Below are positions 6,277-10,863 of a DNA stretch of 10,863 bases, piece by piece. A program made the translations under genes and the position numbers. This DNA is from Gammaproteobacteria bacterium. Its GTDB lineage: Bacteria > Pseudomonadota > Gammaproteobacteria > GCA-001735895. The notes under the pieces were generated by a model, which saw only the letters and a program-made list of their open reading frames with translations, did no database searches and was not told the DNA's origin. The first letter of the stretch is position 1; each line of letters begins with the position of its first letter. Location: assembly GCA_029882955.1 (NCBI GenBank), contig JAOUJX010000108.1, forward strand, positions 1 to 10,863, read 5' to 3'.

Positions 6277-8094
6277 TCAATTCGAATTTAGAATACGGCG
6301 TCGGTGCTTTAATATTAATGAAGCGAGCAACCTTTGGCTGGATTTATCGGTTTCCTTTCTCAGTCGAGACTCTAATCGATGTATGTCTTCTGCCTCGAAA
6401 ATGTAGTCTATTTTTTTCAGGCTTCCGAGCGACTTCTTTTTTATTCCTGAATCGTTGTAGTTATCTAATACTGCTAATAACTGATGTTTAACTTTTAGGT
6501 CATTATTATTGGTTTTGCCTAAAACCTCGATTATTGTATTTTTTACAGCGATGTTACTTTCGTTTTCGAGTTGACTAATCAAAATATCACTGTTTTCAGG
6601 TTTATATGGGACTCGTTTGAGTGCTGCTGCCGCCGATTGCCTTATTTGATCCGATGTTTCCGATAAGCTCTGTAACAAAATTTCTTCACCTTCAGGGTCG
6701 ATGCTACTTTTAAGATTGCCAATTGCGTCGATAACAGCTGCATTTACCGACTCGTTCATATAGGTACCAGCCTGGGAATACAGGAAGTTTTTAATTTCGC
6801 TGCTTTGTACAGGGTTGGCCGCACTTCTCCTGTTTGCCATAGCTCCGAGCATTCGGACATAGGTGAGACTTTCGGGCTGGGCAAATTCAGGGTCAGCAAA
6901 GTTAGACATATAACTTTTTAGCAATGCAACACTGTCTGGACCAAAAGGGGCAGAAGTGCTGCCTAACGCTAATACGGCACGTAAATGGTCACGGCTTGAT
7001 AATGCGCTAGTAGCCAAATTCGTGAGTGCTGCGACTGATTCACTCGTATCGATTTTATCTAACGCCCAAAAAAGTTGCATGCTGAGCTCGTTAGTCAGGC
7101 CACTTTCTGTTATATAATCTGCTAGATGAGGCCATAAGCTTTGTTCGGAAATTATCGTTCTAAGAAACTCAGGGTCATCCAGGGTTAGGGATGAAAGCTG
7201 GAATATAAAATCAGGAAGCCTTTCCATGGCCTGCTCACGAGTAATAGTTACAACTTTATCCGGGGTTGGCCATAGGGCAAGATCATCTGTCAGCGTGTAG
7301 AAAAAATGCGTAGATGGTAATGCCCGCTTTAAATCCGACTCGATGACAATTTCTGATTCGCCTTCAACAAACGCTTTTTTAGACATGACTGTTTTAAATA
7401 AATCTTTCCCCGTGCCCTTTTGATAAAAGCAGTCAGAGTGCGAATCATCCAGGGTGATCGATAAGAAACTGTCCTGGATATCGATCTTGGGCCCACTGGC
7501 GTCATTCGATTCGATATACCCGGTATTTTTTCGAATTATTGTACCTGGCAGGTTTTCATCGGTACCTACCTGTGCCAGGTAATGTCCGTTACCGTTACGA
7601 TAATGATAATCCCCACTATGCTCCGAGTATTGGAACAGGTCGAAAAATGACAGGTACTCATGTAAAACTGACGGGTCCTTAACCGTCGATTTCAAATCAA
7701 TCAATCGCCCGCTATCGCCATCCATAAATACTAAAAACGGATTGCGATAACGTTCCGACTTATCCATATGTATGCCGTTGACTTTGCTCGTATTCGGGCT
7801 GATCAGCACGATAAACGAACGCACTGAATCAGCAGTACTATAAGATGCTTGAGACTGATCAGGATTGATAACTGAAACAGATATTTCCTTAACATGAATA
7901 TCGACATCAACCATGCTATTTTGATGCTCTACGTTATCCCCAAATGTTAGCGTCAAATCCAGCTTCTGCTCAAGGTGGTAAGCGGAATAACAGCCCGTGT
8001 CTACGATTGATTCAGCACCAAACAGCTGAGTGGTGGCTGCCAATAATATACCGGGCACTATCAACTGTATTATTCGTTTCATAAGATTGCGCAT
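6277..8094 (-). CDS. Exported beta-rich plus HEAT-like repeat protein, 605 aa
   Basis: Function unknown. The N-terminus is a signal peptide (basic start, hydrophobic core about 9-22, likely cut after LFGA at 27), so the protein is exported. There is no lipobox cysteine. Residues about 30-270 are beta-rich, with C35 and C222 as possible disulfide partners and a segment near 118-134 (NPFLVFMDGDSGRLIDL). Residues about 285-600 are helical, with HEAT-like units such as those at 448-464, 482-496 and 514-530. A beta barrel followed by a helical superhelix resembles the front half of large lipid transfer proteins such as vitellogenin and MTP, but this is inference from layout. The ATG overlaps the TAA of the lipoprotein gene by one base (TAATG), so translation is probably coupled. 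A second start at M5 (8082) is possible. Base composition is AT-richer than in genes to the left. Confidence 0.85.
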   Translation of the reverse strand: MRNLMKRIIQLIVPGILLAATTQLFGAESIVDTGCYSAYHLEQKLDLTLTFGDNVEHQNSMVDVDIHVKEISVSVINPDQSQASYSTADSVRSFIVLISPNTSKVNGIHMDKSERYRNPFLVFMDGDSGRLIDLKSTVKDPSVLHEYLSFFDLFQYSEHSGDYHYRNGNGHYLAQVGTDENLPGTIIRKNTGYIESNDASGPKIDIQDSFLSITLDDSHSDCFYQKGTGKDLFKTVMSKKAFVEGESEIVIESDLKRALPSTHFFYTLTDDLALWPTPDKVVTITREQAMERLPDFIFQLSSLTLDDPEFLRTIISEQSLWPHLADYITESGLTNELSMQLFWALDKIDTSESVAALTNLATSALSSRDHLRAVLALGSTSAPFGPDSVALLKSYMSNFADPEFAQPESLTYVRMLGAMANRRSAANPVQSSEIKNFLYSQAGTYMNESVNAAVIDAIGNLKSSIDPEGEEILLQSLSETSDQIRQSAAAALKRVPYKPENSDILISQLENESNIAVKNTIIEVLGKTNNNDLKVKHQLLAVLDNYNDSGIKKKSLGSLKKIDYIFEAEDIHRLESRLRKETDKSSQRLLASLILKHRRRILNSN

Positions 8095-10685
8095 TAATAA
8101 TCAATGATAGTGGCGGTTATGTTTTTTGAATATATTTCCCAGTCCTGATTAAATAGAAAATCCGAACTATAGAGAACCTTCTCTTTTTTCCTGGTTTTAA
8201 CTTTGGGCGGAAAGCAACATAGTGAAGGATATTCTACGAACGCAGTAAGCTCACCTTTTAATAATTTCATTTTCGCTATTAGTGAACTATTTATTTCAAA
8301 AGTGAGTTTCGATGGAAATGTTGTATCGACACCAAACCCACCACCTGCAGCAAAAGTAAGTGACTGGTCTATGACGGTTAGTTTACCTTCTACGCCGGCG
8401 GCCAGAACCTGGGCACTTAAAAATCCGCTCAGCTTGAATGCTTCGGTCACGGCCACCTGAAATCCAACCTCGGGGGAGGTTAATTTAATTTTGACATCTG
8501 CGGTGCCGTCGACACCACCTTTTATAGTCACTGGAATAACCGACACCAGTACCGTTGTGTTCACGAAATCTTCATTTACCTTAAACTGAATCGGCGCAGC
8601 CTCCCGGTCGGTAATTTTTGGCACACCAAACAATACATCGCCAACAGGGTCTGACAAAAGGTAACTGTCAGTAATGGTTTTCCTGGTTATGCTGCCCGCT
8701 TTGAATGCGGTGAAACCGGCTATATCAATCGTTAATTGAGCGCCGTCACCGGCCTCCACATCTGGCGTATTGATACCAAGTACGGAAATCTTTTTAGAGA
8801 AATATCGTTTTATGCCGAAATTTGTGTCGATCAGGTTAGCGTTAATTCCAAGCAAACTGGTCGATAGTGTGGCATGACCTTCTGTAGTAGCACCGATGAC
8901 TGGATAATAATCGACATAAGATTCGCCGCCGAAAGATAGATCAACTCTTGCCGTGTCGGCGTTGCCCCATCCTCTGTCGTAAAACTTACCGACGTAAAAA
9001 ATGCGACCAAATTGATCGATTTCAACACCGTTAGTATTGGTGAAAAAATCAGCTGTGGTGGGGATGAAATTTAAATCCTGGTAAAACACAGCTGTCACTT
9101 CTTTTGTAAACGACGTGGTGATAATAACCTCGAGGTAAGCCGGAATTTCTTCCAGCCTTATTTTTTGACCATCAAAAATAAAACGTTGTGAAATTATCGC
9201 AGTACCCGGTGCACTGGTTTCAAAGGCGCATTTCCGCAAGTTGAAATCAAGTGGAAAAAAGTTACTACTGGGGGGTTGATCTGCCCAGGCGATACAATAG
9301 TTATTGTTGTTCAGGTCCTTTTCTTTGCTGATGAATTGTTTGGTGGTTAAGTCATAACGCCATAACATTTCGTCTGGAACCACCGTACCCGCTGCTGGAC
9401 ACGGCGTTGCTATTAACTCGCCTTCTACATCGGTGATTAGTTCTCCGGTATCGATATTAAAGGCAGTATTCCTGATGACGACGCAGGCGTCATTAGTCAA
9501 CCCTGCTCTCAGTACCGTAAAATTGACAGCGGCCTCATCGGATAATACCAGCGGGCTATTATCCTGGCTAACCAGCGGTATTGAAAATGTATGCTGCTGG
9601 CCTGTGTCCACGGGTAATCCGTTTTCGATGTAAAAAACTGATAAATTAAAATTGCCGGTCTGAACTGCCTGATCGGCAATATCACGGATGTCGGTAGACT
9701 CGCGGAGTAAAGCAGATTGTGCTTTGTTAGTGGAATAGGCAACCACTGGAATAGTGACCGATGTAGCATCGGTTGAATTAATTTTAAACTGTGGATCTGT
9801 ACTGATAACCGGATTTCCATCTACATCCGAGGTCAATAAACCCAGAGGAAATGTGCCGCCGCCAGACGATGTCCACGAAAGCGATAATATTATATTTTCC
9901 GCAATAGCAAAGCTTGTTAGGTCGACTTCTATAGAGGTCTGGAAAATCGGCTCGATAGAGAAGCCATTTACATCAAATTTGCTACCAATTTCAAGCTGGG
10001 TAAATTCATTATCGATACTCAAATTCGGGACTTCCGCTATTTTTACTGATACCTGACCTAATTGACCAACTAAAAGCTGCCGGTTATCTAACAGCGCAGG
10101 CATGACTAAAATGTCGTCATTGCTTATGGGAGTACTGGCGGATAAGTATTCTAACGATGGCGTGACCAATACTTTATAGATGGTGTCCTGTTCAAGTACC
10201 GGTAGTTTTGCGTGAATTACTCCGTGAAAAATTCCAGGCTGAGGAGTGTCGAGATAAGCCCCGCCTAAATCGATAAAATCAGCCACCTGTAGACTATCGG
10301 CAGGAAAAATTTCACCCACAGTATTTCCAGTTCTTAATTGATCAAACACGCTCTGCGGCACTAATTGCACAAGCAGCGAGTATTCTGAGACCGAACCAGT
10401 AATTTCGAATTCAACGTCCACCGTGATCAAGTCGCCGGACTCGAGGGTATTAACATCCAGTTCGACAGGAGCCGGGTCCGCCGGATTAATGTGGCCATCG
10501 TATAAGCGTATCTGAGTAAAGCTTATTGCTTCAGCCTTGGCGATAAAATCGGGGTTTGACTCGGCCGGACTGCCCCCCGGTCCACCACTGCCACTGCCAC
10601 CGCCACCGCCGCAGGCGCTAAGTAGGGTAAGTGTTGCCATCACTACCAATATTTTAGATGAATTAACCCTTTTTAAAATTGTCAT
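8094..10685 (-). CDS. Large outer-membrane or surface lipoprotein, 863 aa
   Basis: The protein begins with a signal peptide ending in the lipobox LLSAC, placing the lipidated cysteine at C25. It is followed by a flexible Gly/Ser/Pro linker (26-42). Glycine at +2 favours sorting to the outer membrane by the Lol system. The rest is beta-rich with no obvious transmembrane helix. Residues 45-400 look like successive beta sandwiches. Residues about 438-522 (LWRYDLTT, C464, C486, QRFIFDGQKIR, YLEV) resemble a degenerate ricin-type beta-trefoil, in which QxW has become QRF. The last 260 residues are strand-rich, with a GVEGKLTVIDQS segment, a CC pair (823-824) and a closing LYSSDFLF segment; I recall similar tails in large secreted bacterial proteins but cannot name the family. 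It is the first gene of the operon with the HEAT-like protein. The start codon has only a weak Shine-Dalgarno sequence. Confidence 0.87.
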   Translation of the reverse strand: MTILKRVNSSKILVVMATLTLLSACGGGGGSGSGGPGGSPAESNPDFIAKAEAISFTQIRLYDGHINPADPAPVELDVNTLESGDLITVDVEFEITGSVSEYSLLVQLVPQSVFDQLRTGNTVGEIFPADSLQVADFIDLGGAYLDTPQPGIFHGVIHAKLPVLEQDTIYKVLVTPSLEYLSASTPISNDDILVMPALLDNRQLLVGQLGQVSVKIAEVPNLSIDNEFTQLEIGSKFDVNGFSIEPIFQTSIEVDLTSFAIAENIILSLSWTSSGGGTFPLGLLTSDVDGNPVISTDPQFKINSTDATSVTIPVVAYSTNKAQSALLRESTDIRDIADQAVQTGNFNLSVFYIENGLPVDTGQQHTFSIPLVSQDNSPLVLSDEAAVNFTVLRAGLTNDACVVIRNTAFNIDTGELITDVEGELIATPCPAAGTVVPDEMLWRYDLTTKQFISKEKDLNNNNYCIAWADQPPSSNFFPLDFNLRKCAFETSAPGTAIISQRFIFDGQKIRLEEIPAYLEVIITTSFTKEVTAVFYQDLNFIPTTADFFTNTNGVEIDQFGRIFYVGKFYDRGWGNADTARVDLSFGGESYVDYYPVIGATTEGHATLSTSLLGINANLIDTNFGIKRYFSKKISVLGINTPDVEAGDGAQLTIDIAGFTAFKAGSITRKTITDSYLLSDPVGDVLFGVPKITDREAAPIQFKVNEDFVNTTVLVSVIPVTIKGGVDGTADVKIKLTSPEVGFQVAVTEAFKLSGFLSAQVLAAGVEGKLTVIDQSLTFAAGGGFGVDTTFPSKLTFEINSSLIAKMKLLKGELTAFVEYPSLCCFPPKVKTRKKEKVLYSSDFLFNQDWEIYSKNITATIIDY

Positions 10686-10762
10686 GTCGTTACTTACGCC
10701 CTTAATAATTGAGTTTCTGCAACGAATATTAATTTTGTCGTCTTACGAATACTTGTACTTAT

Positions 10763-10795
10763 GACGAAGGTTTTGTGAAGATTTTATGAAGGTTG
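10763..10795 (-). promoter_or_regulatory. Three 11-base direct repeats, Pho-box-like
   Basis: Read on the minus strand, 7-base units CTTCATA, CTTCACA and CTTCGTC are separated by AT-rich 4-base spacers (AAAT, AAAC). The GAAG core recurs on the plus strand at 10766, 10777 and 10788, an exact 11-base period. PhoB boxes have this build: 7-base repeats near CTGTCAT with 4-base AT-rich spacers. The last unit ends 77 bases before the lipoprotein ATG. Candidate -10 hexamers follow (TATTCG at 10751-10746, TACAAG at 10757-10752), but neither is strong. Another OmpR-family regulator that binds direct repeats is possible. Confidence 0.55.
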
Positions 10796-10863
10796 ACGCT
10801 ATACCGGGAATAACATGCCTGTGAGTTAGCTTTTTATCGCCGGATGGAGAATAGCTTGCAGGT

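Noticed and set aside
8203..8460. Plus-strand 85-residue frame opposite the lipoprotein gene
   Set aside because: It is antisense to a long gene with a signal peptide and has no ribosome binding site or known motif.
10844..10863. ATG near the right edge as the start of a further plus-strand gene
   Set aside because: Only six codons are visible and no ribosome binding site precedes it, so nothing can be supported.

Overview
This window looks like chromosomal DNA of a gammaproteobacterium, probably environmental or marine. The UbiU protein lines up without gaps with E. coli UbiU as I remember it (331 residues, same four cluster cysteines). The gene set is ordinary for free-living Pseudomonadota, and I see no rRNA, tRNA, insertion sequence, phage or CRISPR. 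The genus cannot be named from sequence alone. Genes fill almost all of the window, and no gene-free stretch exceeds about 210 bases.

Layout, left to right. (1) Bases 1-1818, minus strand: the ubiU-ubiV pair for oxygen-independent ubiquinone hydroxylation. ubiV runs off the left edge. An FNR/Anr-type box lies upstream of ubiU, so anaerobic induction is likely. (2) Bases 1982-2985, plus strand: an NTAQ1-type N-terminal glutamine amidohydrolase, a family best known from eukaryotic N-degron pathways, then a small FHA-domain protein. (3) Bases 3191-5542, plus strand: a SulP anion transporter with STAS domain and a tandem-domain universal stress protein, 9 bases apart and surely one operon. (4) Bases 5568-5849, minus strand: a 93-residue conserved-looking protein of unknown function with a CX3CX2C cluster. 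(5) Bases 5965-6273, plus strand: an antibiotic-biosynthesis-monooxygenase (ABM) fold protein with the Asn-Trp-His triad of IsdG-type heme oxygenases. (6) Bases 6277-10685, minus strand: a two-gene operon for the cell envelope. Its first gene encodes an 863-residue lipoprotein and the second a 605-residue exported protein with a beta-rich front and a HEAT-like helical back. The stop and start codons overlap (TAATG). Upstream are three repeats with an exact 11-base period that look like a Pho box.

The best candidate for something undescribed is this last operon. It pairs a large surface lipoprotein, carrying a possible degenerate ricin-like segment, with a secreted beta-plus-helical protein whose layout recalls large lipid transfer proteins, perhaps under phosphate control. 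The NTAQ1-type enzyme is the second most interesting item. The last 68 bases (10796-10863) hold nothing I can assign.
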